The position numbers and the translations under genes are program-made. Under the pieces are notes generated by a model, which ran no database searches, was not told the origin of the DNA, and worked only from the letters and a program-made list of their open reading frames with translations. Positions 1 through 10,967 of a stretch of 64,000 bases of DNA are shown here, piece by piece; position 1 is the first letter of the stretch; every line of letters begins with the position of its first letter. Source of the stretch: Hydrogenophaga sp. NFH-34 (lineage in GTDB: Bacteria > Pseudomonadota > Gammaproteobacteria > Burkholderiales > Burkholderiaceae_C); assembly GCF_021401345.1 (NCBI RefSeq), contig NZ_JACBGE010000024.1, positions 27,863 to 91,862 of the forward strand, read 5' to 3'.

Positions 1-126
1 ATCTATCTGGAGGCGCCACGGGCCTGGAGCGGCGACGAGCTGGCGCAGCGTGGCCTGCAGCTGCATCGCCACGGGCGGGCCGGGCAGGTGGCGTTTCACC
101 TGCTGCGGGTGCTGGCGGCCGAATGA
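1..126 (+). CDS. rsmD: 16S rRNA (guanine966-N2)-methyltransferase RsmD, C-terminal fragment
   Basis: Frame 1 is open from the window edge to a TGA at 124-126, giving the last 41 residues of a protein. The tail contains YLEAPRAW and HRHGRAGQVAFHLLRV, which resembles the C-terminus of betaproteobacterial RsmD, the enzyme that methylates G966 of 16S rRNA. The next gene is coaD, which is the common rsmD-coaD arrangement in Burkholderiales. The catalytic domain lies outside the window, so the call rests on the tail sequence and the neighbour. Confidence 0.8.
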   Translation: MYLEAPRAWSGDELAQRGLQLHRHGRAGQVAFHLLRVLAAE

Positions 127-189
127 GGCCGACGGGCCCCTGAAACCGCAACAGCGTCCGGGACTCCGCCCACCCCGCATAATCGCCCC

Positions 190-1654
<1,465 letters not shown>

Positions 1655-1674
1655 GGAGGGGAATTATCCAAAAC

Positions 1675-1700
1675 AAAGGCCCGCACGAAGCGGGCCTTTT
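1675..1700 (-). terminator. intrinsic terminator between rplY and pth
   Basis: A 10-bp perfect stem, AAAGGCCCGC / GCGGGCCTTT, with a 5-nt loop. Read on the minus strand it is followed by a T-rich tract (TTTGTTTT). It lies just after rplY and about 20 bp before the pth start codon, so pth is likely expressed by read-through or from a start within this short gap. Confidence 0.8.
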
Positions 1701-1730
1701 GATGCCTGGCGGCGGAGCGGGGGGCGAGAA

Positions 1731-2357
1731 TTACTTCTTGCCTTTCTTGCCCTTCTTGTCGTCGGCAGCAGCGGCGACGGGGGCGGCCACCACTTCTTCC
1801 ACCGGCTCGACGACGGTGGCGATGGTGATGTCCTTGCGGCCGTGGGTGACGAGCTTCACGTCCTTGGGCAGCTTCAGGTCACCCGTGTGGATGGTGGCGC
1901 CCTTTTCGGCGGTGCTCAGGTCGACTTCGATGAATTCCGGCAGTTTGGTGGCCAGGCATTCGATTTCGAGTTCGGTGACGATGTGGTTCACCAGGCACTT
2001 GTCGTTCTTGACGGCCGGCGAGTTCTCGGCACCCACGAAGTGCAGCGGCACCTTCTTGCGCAGGCGGGTCTTTTCGTCCACGCGCTGGAAGTCCACGTGC
2101 AGGACCTGGGGCTTGAAGGGGTGGTACTGCACATCGCGCAGCAGCACCTTTTCAACCTTGCCGCCCAGTTCCATCTCGAGGATGGAGGCGTGGAAGGCTT
2201 CCTTCTTCAGGGCATGCCACAGCGCGTTGTGATCGAGTTCGATCGTGGCGGGGGTGGTGTTGCCACCGAAGACGATACCGGGCGCACGGCCGGTGTTGCG
2301 CAGACGGCGGCTCGCACCCGTACCCTGCTTGGCGCGCTCAAAAGCGACGAATTGCAT
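1731..2357 (-). CDS. rplY: 50S ribosomal protein L25/general stress protein Ctc
   Basis: A 208-residue protein of the long (CTC/TL5) form of L25, which binds 5S rRNA. The N-terminal part has the L25 pattern ([21 protein letters not shown] near 9-29). The second domain is the beta-rich CTC extension. The C-terminus is Ala-rich and ends in repeated Lys-Gly (KKGKKGKK), a common tail of betaproteobacterial L25. It sits 96 bp after prs in the standard prs-rplY-pth order. Confidence 0.97.
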   Translation of the reverse strand: MQFVAFERAKQGTGASRRLRNTGRAPGIVFGGNTTPATIELDHNALWHALKKEAFHASILEMELGGKVEKVLLRDVQYHPFKPQVLHVDFQRVDEKTRLRKKVPLHFVGAENSPAVKNDKCLVNHIVTELEIECLATKLPEFIEVDLSTAEKGATIHTGDLKLPKDVKLVTHGRKDITIATVVEPVEEVVAAPVAAAADDKKGKKGKK

Positions 2358-2453
2358 GACTGACTCCTTGTGAGGGGCTCCGCGACCAGAACGCCTCGGT
2401 TTGACAATGGCTGCCCGCGTCTTGTCGGCAGGGCAACCGGCTTTTTGCTGCTG

Positions 2454-3446
2454 TCAGAACAGGTTGTCCTGATCGGCGAACAAACTCATGACCGACTCGC
2501 CCGAAGCGATGCGCGCGATGGTTTCGGCCATCAGCGGCGCCACGGAGAGCTGGCGAACCTTGCCGCAGGCCTGGGCGGCTTGCGACAGGGGAATGGTGTT
2601 GGTCACGACGACTTCGTCCAGGGCCGAGCCCTTGGCGATGCGGTCGATGGCAGGACCCGAGAAAATGGCATGGGTGCAATAGGCGTACACATGCTTGGCA
2701 CCCCGTTCCTTGAGCACCTCGGCGGCTTTGACCAGCGTGCCGGCCGTGTCGATCATGTCGTCCATGATCACGCAGTTGCGGCCTTCGATATCGCCGATGA
2801 CATGCATCACTTCCGACACATTCGGCTTGGGCCGACGCTTGTCGATGATGGCCATGTCGCAATTGAGCTGTTTGGCGAGGGCACGCGCACGCACCACACC
2901 GCCGACGTCGGGCGACACCACCAGCAGGTCTTCGTAGTTCTTCTGGCGCAGGTCGCCCAGCAACACCGGCGAGGCGTAGATGTTGTCGACCGGAATGTCG
3001 AAGAAGCCCTGGATCTGGTCGGCGTGCAGGTCCATGGTCAGCACGCGGTCCACGCCCACGGTCTGCAGCATGTTGGCCACCACCTTGGCCGAGATCGGCA
3101 CGCGGCTGGAGCGCGGACGGCGGTCTTGGCGGGCGTAGCCGTAGTAGGGGATGACGGCGGAAATGCGCTCGGCCGAGGCACGCTTGAGGGCGTCGACCAT
3201 GATGAGCAGTTCCATCAGGTTGTCATTGGTCGGCGCGCAGGTCGACTGGATGACGAACACGTGACGGGCACGCACGTTCTGCGTGATCTCGACGGTGACT
3301 TCACCGTCGGAGAACCGGCCGACGTTTGCCGAACCGAGCTGGGTGTTCAGATGCTGGGCGATTTCGGAAGCAAGCACCGGATTGGCGTTGCCGGTGAAGA
3401 TCATGAAGTCCGGCGGCTGAACGTGCGAGGTGTTACCAGCTTGCAT
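2454..3446 (-). CDS. prs: ribose-phosphate pyrophosphokinase (PRPP synthetase)
   Basis: This enzyme makes PRPP from ribose-5-phosphate and ATP, feeding purine, pyrimidine, NAD, His and Trp synthesis. The 330-residue protein has the N-terminal [10 protein letters not shown] stretch, the catalytic loop region [13 protein letters not shown], and the PRPP-binding loop [10 protein letters not shown]. Class I length is about 315, so there is a short N-terminal extension. The gene follows tRNA-Gln and a hairpin, and precedes rplY. upp and purM, which use or depend on PRPP, are also in this window but not linked. Confidence 0.97.
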   Translation of the reverse strand: MQAGNTSHVQPPDFMIFTGNANPVLASEIAQHLNTQLGSANVGRFSDGEVTVEITQNVRARHVFVIQSTCAPTNDNLMELLIMVDALKRASAERISAVIPYYGYARQDRRPRSSRVPISAKVVANMLQTVGVDRVLTMDLHADQIQGFFDIPVDNIYASPVLLGDLRQKNYEDLLVVSPDVGGVVRARALAKQLNCDMAIIDKRRPKPNVSEVMHVIGDIEGRNCVIMDDMIDTAGTLVKAAEVLKERGAKHVYAYCTHAIFSGPAIDRIAKGSALDEVVVTNTIPLSQAAQACGKVRQLSVAPLMAETIARIASGESVMSLFADQDNLF

Positions 3447-3468
3447 GGGAATTCCAGCTGTATCAACG

Positions 3469-3504
3469 AAAAAAGAGGCCGCTCAACGTGTTGTCTCGCG
3501 GCCT
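3469..3504 (-). terminator. intrinsic terminator after tRNA-Gln
   Basis: On the minus strand AGGCCGC pairs with GCGGCCT (7 bp, 15-nt loop) followed by C and six T residues. It ends the ispE/tRNA-Gln transcript 23 bp before prs begins, so prs probably has separate or read-through expression. Confidence 0.7.
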
Positions 3505-3533
3505 TCTTGCGGATGATGGCAGATCAAAAGGTT

Positions 3534-3610
3534 TGGCAGGGGAGGAAGGACTCGAACCCTCGCATGCCGGAATCAAAATCCGGTGCCTTAACCAACTTGG
3601 CGACTCCCCT
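3534..3610 (-). tRNA. tRNA-Gln(TTG)
   Basis: A full cloverleaf can be folded on the minus strand: acceptor AGGGGAG/CTCCCCT, anticodon loop with TTG (GATTTTGATTC context), T-arm with GGTTCGAGTCC, discriminator G and encoded CCA. The 77-nt gene lies 90 bp downstream of ispE and upstream of prs, the usual place for tRNA-Gln in Burkholderiales. Confidence 0.96.
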
Positions 3611-3700
3611 ACGCAGGTGGCTCGATGGCACAAACCGTCAAGTCACCGAAAACTGTCGCTGGGTGCCCATTTACCGTTCGGCTGGTGGGCGGTCGATATT

Positions 3701-4606
3701 CTAATCGCTGCACCAGTCGATCAATGGATGGACATCCATGTTGCTGCATTCGTGGATGACCCAGTTGCCAGGCCCGGGCAGCAGATGCTGTGCCGGAGGC
3801 AAAAGGGCAAACACCGCAGTGCCCGAGCCGGTCATTCGACCCTGCAAGCCCTGACTTTGGAGCCAGTCTATGCAGTCACCCACTTCAGGGCAAAGCACTT
3901 GCGCCACAGGCTGAAGATCGTTGCCACTGGCTTCGGCGATGCGCCGAAAATCAATGACCGGATGCTCAGACTTATCGTTTGCAGCAAAGCCTTGGATTAT
4001 AGCAGTCTTTGTGTCGCGCTTCAAATCCGGCGAAGAAAAAATTGTCGGCGTGGAGGCGCCTGACGGCGGCTTGACCACCGCGAACCGGGCTGCCGGCACA
4101 GACACCGGTGTGAGGTGCTCTCCCACGCCTTCGACCCAGGCGTTGCGGCCGCCGAGAAAAAACGGCACATCGGCACCCAGCCGCTCGCCGATGCGGCGCA
4201 GCGCCGTGCGGTTCAGTCCCAGGCCCCAGAGTCGGTTGAGGGCCAGCAGGCAGGTGGCGGCATCGGATGAACCGCCACCCAGGCCGGCTTCTGCGGGCAG
4301 GTGCTTGGTCACTCGGATGTGCGCTCCCAAGGGGCAGCCCGTGGCTTCGCGCAGTGCGCGGGCCGCGCGCAGGCACAGATCGTCAGGTGGCAGGGAGGGG
4401 CCCACGTCCTCCCGGCTGAGCTGGCCATCCGGGCGCAGGGTGAAATCGAGTCGGTCGCACCAGTCGATCAGCATGAACACCGACTGCAACAGGTGGTAGC
4501 CGTCGTCGCGTCGGCCGGTGACGTGCAGGAACAGATTGAGCTTGCCCGGAGCCGGGACATCCCGCAACTGGCTCAGGGCGTTGTCCGGTGTTGAAGGGGC
4601 GGTCAT
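3701..4606 (-). CDS. ispE: 4-diphosphocytidyl-2-C-methyl-D-erythritol kinase IspE
   Basis: IspE phosphorylates CDP-methylerythritol in the MEP route to isoprenoids. The 301-residue GHMP kinase has the N-terminal PAPGKLNLFLHVTGRRDDGYH stretch and the ATP-binding motif PAEAGLGGGSSDAA. Start ATG at 4606 overlaps the lolB stop by 4 bp, which supports it. A second MEP gene, ispH, is elsewhere in the window (49.4 kb). Expression is likely coupled to lolB and the TPR gene upstream. Confidence 0.97.
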   Translation of the reverse strand: MTAPSTPDNALSQLRDVPAPGKLNLFLHVTGRRDDGYHLLQSVFMLIDWCDRLDFTLRPDGQLSREDVGPSLPPDDLCLRAARALREATGCPLGAHIRVTKHLPAEAGLGGGSSDAATCLLALNRLWGLGLNRTALRRIGERLGADVPFFLGGRNAWVEGVGEHLTPVSVPAARFAVVKPPSGASTPTIFSSPDLKRDTKTAIIQGFAANDKSEHPVIDFRRIAEASGNDLQPVAQVLCPEVGDCIDWLQSQGLQGRMTGSGTAVFALLPPAQHLLPGPGNWVIHECSNMDVHPLIDWCSD

Positions 4607-5121
4607 GGCGTGAAGACGATGCGCAGTTCGGCCGTCGGCAGCGGATTCAGGCGCTGCGCGGTGATGCGGCCTTCGGGTTGCCGTGAGAGGTCGACCCGCC
4701 AGCCGTTGACCGGAACGTCGTGGCCGGCGAGCCAGGCAAACAGGGCAGAAACCGGCAGCGCTGCACCACCCAGCTCGGTCGTCAGCGCGTCGAGCGTGGC
4801 GCGCTGGATGCGCTCCTGCCCCCGCTGGAGCTCGGCGCCTGCGGGTGACCAGCGCAGGGTCGCGAGGTTGTTGCCCAGGGGCGAATTGAGCCAGAGCTCG
4901 CCGGTTTCTGGTGTGCCGCGCAAGTCAAAGCCGGCCGACACGGATTCGGGCGGGTCGCTCTGCACTTGCAGGGACAGCCGGCCGCTCCAGGCGTTGCCCT
5001 GGCCGGAAGTCACGGGGGGAGGGGTGGCACAGGCAGACAGCAGCAGGGCCAGGCCGGTGGCGAGCAGCCATCGCCACCCGGCCATCCTCTGTGGGGCCGG
5101 GCGGAGGGCTTGTCTTCTCAT
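4603..5121 (-). CDS. lolB: outer-membrane lipoprotein receptor LolB
   Basis: LolB accepts lipoproteins from LolA and inserts them in the outer membrane. The 172-residue product has a basic N-terminus, a hydrophobic segment and a lipobox LLSAC with the lipidated Cys at 31. The WSGRLSLQVQSDP stretch after it fits the LolB beta-barrel start. It is somewhat short for the family (about 200) and diverged, so identification also uses its place directly before ispE. It overlaps both neighbours by 4 bp (ATGA), indicating translational coupling. Confidence 0.88.
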   Translation of the reverse strand: MRRQALRPAPQRMAGWRWLLATGLALLLSACATPPPVTSGQGNAWSGRLSLQVQSDPPESVSAGFDLRGTPETGELWLNSPLGNNLATLRWSPAGAELQRGQERIQRATLDALTTELGGAALPVSALFAWLAGHDVPVNGWRVDLSRQPEGRITAQRLNPLPTAELRIVFTP

Positions 5122-6908
5122 GGGCGTACCTGAAAGCGGCGAAGGGTTTCGAGAAGGGTCTCGTTGTCGCTGGCCAGCAGCAGGCCTTCGCGCCAGATGG
5201 CGGTGGCCTGGTCGCGCTGCCCACTGCTCCAGAGCACCTCGCCCAGGTGGGCGGCGATTTCTGCATCGGGGCGCTTGCGGTAGGCCGCCTGCAGGATGCC
5301 CAGGGCACGCGCGGTGTTGCCCAGGCGGAATTCGACCCAGCCCAGGCTGTCCTGGATGTAGGCATCGTCAGGGGCCAGCGAGACCGCTTTTTCGATCAGT
5401 TGTTTGGCTTCCGGCAGCCGCTGGTTGCGGTCGGCCAGTGAGTAGCCCAGCGCGTTGTAGGCGTGGTGGTGATCGGGTTGCCGGTCGATGAGTTGCCTCA
5501 GCAGGCGTTCCATTTCGTCGGGTTGCCCCATGCGCTCGGCCATCATGGCCTGGTCGTACAGCAATTCCTCGTCTTCCGGGGTGCGGGCAACCGCCTCACC
5601 ATAGACCTCGTAGGCTTCTTTCCAGGCCTTGAATTCACGCAGCAGCTGTGCTTCGGCCACCAGTTTGGTCCGGGCGTCGTCCGGGCTGCGTTCCGGCTGG
5701 GTGCGCAACAAAGCGCGGGCTTCGGGCAACTGGCCCTGGCGCGCAAGCAACGAGGCGCGTCGCATTTGCACCGCCATGATGTCTTCGGCGTTGTCGATGC
5801 GGTCGAGCCATTGGGTGGCTCCGGCAAAGTCCTTCTGCTTTTCCGCGATCTGGGCCAGCAGCAGGTAGGCCTGGGTCTGCCCCCGGCGGGCGCGTTCGTC
5901 CTGGGTGGCGCTGGTCAGGTCGAGGTATTTCTGCAGCGCCTCGCGGGCTTGTGGTGTCTGGTCGTCCTGTGCGTGCAGGGTGCCCAGCAACAGCCAGGCT
6001 TCCGCCAGGGTCGGGATTCGGCGGGTGAGGTCCTGCAGCAAAGTCCGCGCGTCACCGTTGCGCCGGAGGTCGGACAAGACGCGCGCATAGGTCAGGCTGA
6101 CCGAGACATCGTCCGGTGGGGCCTGGCGCAGGTGATCAAGCACCAGCGCCTCGGCGTCGGGTTGTCCTTTTTCCATCAGCTCCAGCGCCAGCAGGGCCGG
6201 GAAGGGCGAGGCCGGCTCGATGCCGTGGGCCTGGCGCGCGGCCACCAGCGCCTGCGGCAACTGGTTGGCGGCAATTTCCATGCGCCCCACCGTGGTCCAG
6301 GCGGCCGTGGCCTGCGGGCCTCTGGCGCGCAACAGGCCGGACAGGGCTTCACGCACCACGGCCACGGCGCGGGGTTTGTCACTCACCCGCACGAAAGCCT
6401 GGGGGATGGCGTGAATCTTTTCCAGTCGCTGGGCTTCGGGTGTGCGCTCGATGATGAACCGGAGCGGGGTGGCGGCCTCATCCACGCGGTTGAGCGCCAG
6501 CACGATCTGCAGCACGAAGTGCTGTGCTTCCACGCTGTCGGGCATGTCCTGCGACCAGGCGCGGGCCGCACCCAGGGCCGCCTCGCCCGAACGGGCTTGC
6601 AGCGCCACTTCGACCGCACGGCGGTAGAGGTTCGCATCGCGCTCCCGGCGCGCGGCGTCCAGGATGAGCGAATAGCCGGCACCCGGATCGCCCGACAAGG
6701 CGTTGATCTCGCCCAGCAGCAACTGATAGAACAGCGGGGCGGTGAGCCCGGAGTTGGCAATCGCTTCCGGTTCTTCCGCCGGGGAGGGAGGCTCGGGCGG
6801 TGCCGCCGGCTGGGCATGCGAAGGCACCAGCGCCGCCGACAAGGCCAGGGCCAGGAGCGGTTTCAGCAAGGGGTGGCGGGCCTGTGGCCGGGGGCGGGAA
6901 GCGTTCAT
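5118..6908 (-). CDS. exported tetratricopeptide-repeat protein
   Basis: A 596-residue protein with a probable signal peptide (basic start, LLALALSAALVPSHA, cleavage near residue 33) followed by an all-helical Ala/Leu/Arg-rich body with repeated TPR-like pairs. Clear TPR examples are near the C-terminus (HHAYNALGYSLADRN; AYIQDSLGWVEFRLGNTARAL). It heads the TPR-lolB-ispE operon with 4-bp overlap to lolB, an arrangement common in betaproteobacteria. A periplasmic scaffolding role connected with envelope assembly is plausible, but no specific function can be read from the sequence. Confidence 0.85.
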   Translation of the reverse strand: MNASRPRPQARHPLLKPLLALALSAALVPSHAQPAAPPEPPSPAEEPEAIANSGLTAPLFYQLLLGEINALSGDPGAGYSLILDAARRERDANLYRRAVEVALQARSGEAALGAARAWSQDMPDSVEAQHFVLQIVLALNRVDEAATPLRFIIERTPEAQRLEKIHAIPQAFVRVSDKPRAVAVVREALSGLLRARGPQATAAWTTVGRMEIAANQLPQALVAARQAHGIEPASPFPALLALELMEKGQPDAEALVLDHLRQAPPDDVSVSLTYARVLSDLRRNGDARTLLQDLTRRIPTLAEAWLLLGTLHAQDDQTPQAREALQKYLDLTSATQDERARRGQTQAYLLLAQIAEKQKDFAGATQWLDRIDNAEDIMAVQMRRASLLARQGQLPEARALLRTQPERSPDDARTKLVAEAQLLREFKAWKEAYEVYGEAVARTPEDEELLYDQAMMAERMGQPDEMERLLRQLIDRQPDHHHAYNALGYSLADRNQRLPEAKQLIEKAVSLAPDDAYIQDSLGWVEFRLGNTARALGILQAAYRKRPDAEIAAHLGEVLWSSGQRDQATAIWREGLLLASDNETLLETLRRFQVRP

Positions 6909-7026
6909 CGGGTCATGATAATGGAAGGGTTGGACCCCTGCCTTTCAGAGGGGCGGGGCCCCGAAACGTTCCGGCTCCCGCCATTTTCTTTTCCTTGCCG
7001 GCCCGCCATGACGCGGCCTTCTGCCC

Positions 7027-7845
7027 ATGCCCGAATTGCCCGAAGTCGAAGTCACGCGACGCAGTTTTGCCGACCGGATTGCGGGGGCCGAGGTGCTGGC
7101 GCTCCGGCTGGGCAAACCGCTGCGCTGGCCCCTGGGGTGTGCACCCGATACTTTGGTCGGCCGGCGGGTGGTGCACGTGGGACGGCGGGGCAAGTACCTG
7201 TTGTTGCAGTTGGATGACGGAGGGTGTCTGCTGCTGCATCTGGGGATGTCGGGCAGCCTGCAGTTTGCGCACAGCCTGCCAGCTTCCGGGGTACACGACC
7301 ACTTCGACCTGCTCACGTCGAAGGGCCTGCTGCGCCTGCACGACCCGCGGCGTTTCGGTGCCGTGGTCTGGGTGCCTGACGAGCGGGATGCGCGGGCCGT
7401 CAAGTTGCTGGGCAGGTTGGGGGTGGAGCCGCTGGAAGCGGGGTTCGACCCGCTGGCGTTTCACCGCGCTTTGCAACAGCGGCGAGCGCCCATCAAACAG
7501 GTGCTGCTGGCGGGCGACATCGTGGTGGGCGTGGGCAACATCTACGCGTCGGAGTCGCTGTTCCTCGCGGGCATTCGCCCGACGGTGCGGGCGGATCGCA
7601 TCAGCCTGCCGCGGGCCCGCAGGCTACATGCCGCGATCGTCGATGTGCTCGCGTACGCCGTGGCCCTGGGGGGCAGCACGCTGCGGGACTTCTCCAATGC
7701 CGATGGGCAAAGCGGCTATTTCCAACGCGAGGCCCATGTCTACGGGCGGGAAGGGCTGCCTTGCCGGGTTTGCGCCACGCCCGTGCGCGCCTTGCGGCAA
7801 GGGCAGCGCTCGACCTTCTTCTGCCCGGTCTGCCAGACGTTCTGA
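7027..7845 (+). CDS. mutM: formamidopyrimidine-DNA glycosylase MutM/Fpg
   Basis: Fpg removes 8-oxoguanine and ring-opened purines. The start MPELPEVEV gives the catalytic Pro2-Glu3 at the processed N-terminus. Lys in [10 protein letters not shown], the [12 protein letters not shown] helix-two-turn-helix and the C-terminal zinc finger CRVCATP...CPVCQTF are all present. Length 272 is normal. It is divergent from the TPR gene and is followed by a dynamin-like gene and then mutY, which acts in the same oxidised-guanine repair pathway. Confidence 0.97.
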   Translation: MPELPEVEVTRRSFADRIAGAEVLALRLGKPLRWPLGCAPDTLVGRRVVHVGRRGKYLLLQLDDGGCLLLHLGMSGSLQFAHSLPASGVHDHFDLLTSKGLLRLHDPRRFGAVVWVPDERDARAVKLLGRLGVEPLEAGFDPLAFHRALQQRRAPIKQVLLAGDIVVGVGNIYASESLFLAGIRPTVRADRISLPRARRLHAAIVDVLAYAVALGGSTLRDFSNADGQSGYFQREAHVYGREGLPCRVCATPVRALRQGQRSTFFCPVCQTF

Positions 7846-7890
7846 GTGACCGGCGCCGCGCCGCGCACCGTCTGTGGCGGTGCGCACCGG

Positions 7891-7899
7891 TGCTATATT
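7891..7899 (+). promoter_or_regulatory. possible extended -10 element for the dynamin-like gene
   Basis: TGCTATATT fits TGn plus a good -10 hexamer (TATATT at 7894-7899), about 22 bp before the ATG at 7921. It is preceded by a GC palindrome GGTGCGCACC. No good -35 is seen. It suggests the GTPase gene can be transcribed independently of mutM. Confidence 0.45.
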
Positions 7900-7920
7900 G
7901 GGCCCAACCTTTTGCCTGCC

Positions 7921-9864
7921 ATGAGCTTCAATCAGGATCTAGACGAACACGGTGCCTGGCGCAAACAGTTTGCGCTGCGGCTGAAGTTGCTGTCCGAATG
8001 GCTGACCGACCGCGACCTGATGGAAGCCGGGGTGCGCGAGCGCCTGGAGCAACTGCATCAGCAGGTGCGCGACGACCGCATCATGGTGGCGTTCGTGGCC
8101 GAGTTCTCGCGCGGCAAGTCCGAGCTGATCAACGCCATCTTCTTTGCCAATTACGGGCGGCGCATCATGCCCGCCAGTGCCGGCCGCACCACCATGTGCC
8201 CGACCGAGCTGGGGTACGACCCCGAGGTGCCGGTGTGCCTGCGGCTGCTGCCGATCGAGACCCGCCTGCAGCCGCAGTCGCTGCTCGACTGGCGCAACGC
8301 GCCCGACAAATGGGAGCGCGTGGAACTGGATGTCAACGACCCCCGGCAGGTGGCCAAGGCCATTCAGAAGGTTGCGGAGGTGCGGCGCGTGAGCCAGCAC
8401 GAAGCCGAGTCGCTCGGTTTCTGGAACGATGAGCTGCCCGAGGACAACCCGCCCATGGGGCCGGACGGGCTGGTGGAGGTGCCGAAGTGGCGCCATGCCC
8501 TCATCAACCTGCCGCATCCGCTGCTGCGCCAGGGGCTGGTGATCCTGGACACGCCCGGGCTCAACGCCATCGGGGCGGAGCCCGAGCTCACCGTCAGTTT
8601 GCTGCCGCAAGCCCATGCGATCGTGTTCATCCTGGCGGCCGACACCGGCGTCACCAAGTCGGACCTGACGATCTGGCGGCAATACCTGGCGCCGCAGGAT
8701 GGTGAGATCGACGCGCGGCTGGTGGTGCTCAACAAGATCGACACCATGTGGGACGCGCTGAGCTCGCCCGAACAGGTGGACCTGCAGATCGCGGCCCAGC
8801 GCACCGATTCGGCGGAAACCCTGGGCTTGCAGCCGTCACAGGTGCTCGCGGTTTCGGCCCAGAAGGGCCTGCTGGCCAAGATCAGTCGCGACGCCTCGCT
8901 GCTCGAAGCCAGCAAGCTGATGGACCTGGAGACGGCGCTGGGACAGGGCATGCTGGAGCAGCGTCGGCGCATCCTGCGCGCTTCCGTGTCGCGCGGCATC
9001 CAGTTGCTGCGTCAGGAGACGGGTCAACTGGTACACACGCGTGCCCGCGATCTGGTCGAACAGATCCAGGAACTGGAGGGCCTGCGCGGCAAGAACGTGG
9101 GGGTGATCCGGCAGATGCGTCTGCGCATCGAGCAGGAGCAGGCCGACTTCGATGCCAGCGGTGCCAAGATCCAGGCGGTGCGCTCGGTGCACCTGCGCCT
9201 GCTCAAGGATCTGTTTTCGCTGCTGGGCTACACCCACCTGCGCAACGAGGTGTCGGCACTGGCGCGTGCGCTCAAGCAGCCCGGCATCAAGCTCGGGGTG
9301 CGTCGGGCTTACAACCACACCTTCGAGCGCCTGGGCAGTGACCTTCAGCGCGCCGACAAGGTGGCGGGCGAAATCCAGTCCATGCTCGAAGGGAGCTTTC
9401 GCAGCCTCAACGCCGAGTACGGCTTTTCGCTGCAACCGCCGTCGCCACCGCAACTGCAGCAGTACGCGCGCGATCTCGAGGCCATCGAGCGCAGCCACCT
9501 GCAATACCTCAGCCTGGGCAATGCCCTGCGCCTGGCGCAGCCGGAATTTGCCGAGCGCCTGGCGCGGGCGCTGATCAGCCGCTTGCGGGTGGTCTACGAA
9601 ACCGCGGTCAACGAGATCGAGCTCTGGAACAAGTCCGCAGCGGCCCAGCTCGACGCGCAATTGCGCGAGCGCCGCCGCAACTTCACCCGACGCATTGAAG
9701 CGGTGTCCCGCATCCAGCAGGCGGCGGGCGGTCTGGACGACCGGATCCGCGAATTGCAGGGGCAACAGGCCGATCTGCATGTGGCCGATGCCCATCTGGC
9801 CGAACTGACCGAGCACCTGCTGACCCAGCCCCAGGAACCCGTGCGGGACACCGCGACCGCATGA
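7921..9864 (+). CDS. dynamin-family GTPase
   Basis: A 647-residue large GTPase. G1 is EFSRGKSEL at 61-69, G3 is DTPGLN, G4 is NKID; a switch-I Thr follows in SAGRTTMCP. The C-terminal half is predicted helical with long Arg/Gln-rich stretches like the stalk of bacterial dynamin-like proteins. ATG 7921 is preferred because the frame upstream runs through the mutM end and lacks family sequence. It lies between mutM and mutY and overlaps mutY by 4 bp. Membrane remodelling is the family role; a link to DNA repair is only contextual. Confidence 0.9.
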   Translation: MSFNQDLDEHGAWRKQFALRLKLLSEWLTDRDLMEAGVRERLEQLHQQVRDDRIMVAFVAEFSRGKSELINAIFFANYGRRIMPASAGRTTMCPTELGYDPEVPVCLRLLPIETRLQPQSLLDWRNAPDKWERVELDVNDPRQVAKAIQKVAEVRRVSQHEAESLGFWNDELPEDNPPMGPDGLVEVPKWRHALINLPHPLLRQGLVILDTPGLNAIGAEPELTVSLLPQAHAIVFILAADTGVTKSDLTIWRQYLAPQDGEIDARLVVLNKIDTMWDALSSPEQVDLQIAAQRTDSAETLGLQPSQVLAVSAQKGLLAKISRDASLLEASKLMDLETALGQGMLEQRRRILRASVSRGIQLLRQETGQLVHTRARDLVEQIQELEGLRGKNVGVIRQMRLRIEQEQADFDASGAKIQAVRSVHLRLLKDLFSLLGYTHLRNEVSALARALKQPGIKLGVRRAYNHTFERLGSDLQRADKVAGEIQSMLEGSFRSLNAEYGFSLQPPSPPQLQQYARDLEAIERSHLQYLSLGNALRLAQPEFAERLARALISRLRVVYETAVNEIELWNKSAAAQLDAQLRERRRNFTRRIEAVSRIQQAAGGLDDRIRELQGQQADLHVADAHLAELTEHLLTQPQEPVRDTATA

Positions 9865-10967
9865 GGGCCGGGGTGGATGCACCGCAGGTCGTGGACGACG
9901 ACCTGCCTTCGGGGTTTTCGCAGCGACTGATCGACTGGCAACGCCAGCATGGCCGGCACGGGTTGCCCTGGCAGGGCAGCCGCGATCCCTACCGCGTGTG
10001 GTTGTCCGAAATCATGTTGCAGCAGACCCAGGTGACTACCGTGTTGGGTTATTACCCGCGGTTTCTGGCGCGCTTTCCGGACGTGCGCGCGCTGGCCGAC
10101 GCACCGGCCGACGATGTCATGGCGCTGTGGAGTGGTTTGGGCTATTACAGCCGGGCGCGCAACCTGCACCGCTGTGCGCAGGAGGTGGTGGCCCGGCACG
10201 GCGGCGTGTTTCCGCGCCATTCAACCGAACTGGCGACGCTGCCGGGCATCGGTGCCTCCACCGCAGCCGCCATCGCGGCCTTCTGTTTTGGCGAACGCAT
10301 CTCGATTCTGGACGGGAATGTCCGGCGCGTGCTGACCCGGTTGCTGGCATTCGATGCCGACCTGTCTGCCTCGGCCCACCAGAAACGTTTGTGGGCGTTG
10401 GCCCAGGCGATGCTGCCACCCGCGCCCACGGGCGACGACATGGCGGCCTATACCCAGGGGCTGATGGACCTGGGGGCCAGCCTGTGCCACCGCACCCGCC
10501 CGCAATGCGAAACCTGCCCGGTGCAGCCGCTGTGCCGCGGTCATGCGCAGGGGCAACCCACCCGGTATCCGGTGGTGACGCGCAAGACCCTGCGCCGCCA
10601 TGAAAGCTGGTGGCTGGCGGTGCTGTGGCGCCAACGCCCGCCGGCGGAGGGCACGGAGGGGCGACAGGTCTGGCTGGAACCGCGACCTGGCCGGGGCATC
10701 TGGGCCGGGCTGTACTGCACACCGGTGCATGCTGATGAGGCCTCGGTGCAGGCCGCACTGCCGGCCGTGCGCTCTTGGGAGGCCCTGGAGCCGGTGGCCC
10801 ACAGCCTGACGCACCGTGAGCTTCGCCTGCATCCCCTGTGGGCCGAGTGGCCGGGTGACGCCGCGCCTTCCGGCTCGGGGCGGTGGGTGGCGTGGGCCGA
10901 TCTGGCGTCGGTCGGCGTGCCCGCACCGGTGCGCAGCCTGCTGGCTTCGCTGGCGCCGGGCGGCTGA
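9861..10967 (+). CDS. mutY: A/G-specific adenine glycosylase MutY
   Basis: MutY removes A mispaired with 8-oxoG. The helix-hairpin-helix LPGIGASTAAAIAAF is followed by the catalytic Asp in ILDGNVRRVL. The [4Fe-4S] motif C-x6-C-x2-C-x5-C is in CHRTRPQCETCPVQPLC. A C-terminal NUDIX-like domain recognises 8-oxoG. Length is 368. It is translationally coupled to the GTPase gene (ATGA overlap). Its stop codon directly abuts the rapZ stop on the other strand. Confidence 0.97.
   Translation: MRAGVDAPQVVDDDLPSGFSQRLIDWQRQHGRHGLPWQGSRDPYRVWLSEIMLQQTQVTTVLGYYPRFLARFPDVRALADAPADDVMALWSGLGYYSRARNLHRCAQEVVARHGGVFPRHSTELATLPGIGASTAAAIAAFCFGERISILDGNVRRVLTRLLAFDADLSASAHQKRLWALAQAMLPPAPTGDDMAAYTQGLMDLGASLCHRTRPQCETCPVQPLCRGHAQGQPTRYPVVTRKTLRRHESWWLAVLWRQRPPAEGTEGRQVWLEPRPGRGIWAGLYCTPVHADEASVQAALPAVRSWEALEPVAHSLTHRELRLHPLWAEWPGDAAPSGSGRWVAWADLASVGVPAPVRSLLASLAPGG

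Noticed and set aside
2379..2453. Possible terminator between prs and rplY (GGTTGCCC/GGGCAGCC)
   Set aside because: An 8-bp stem with a 14-nt loop and no T-run; too weak to call.
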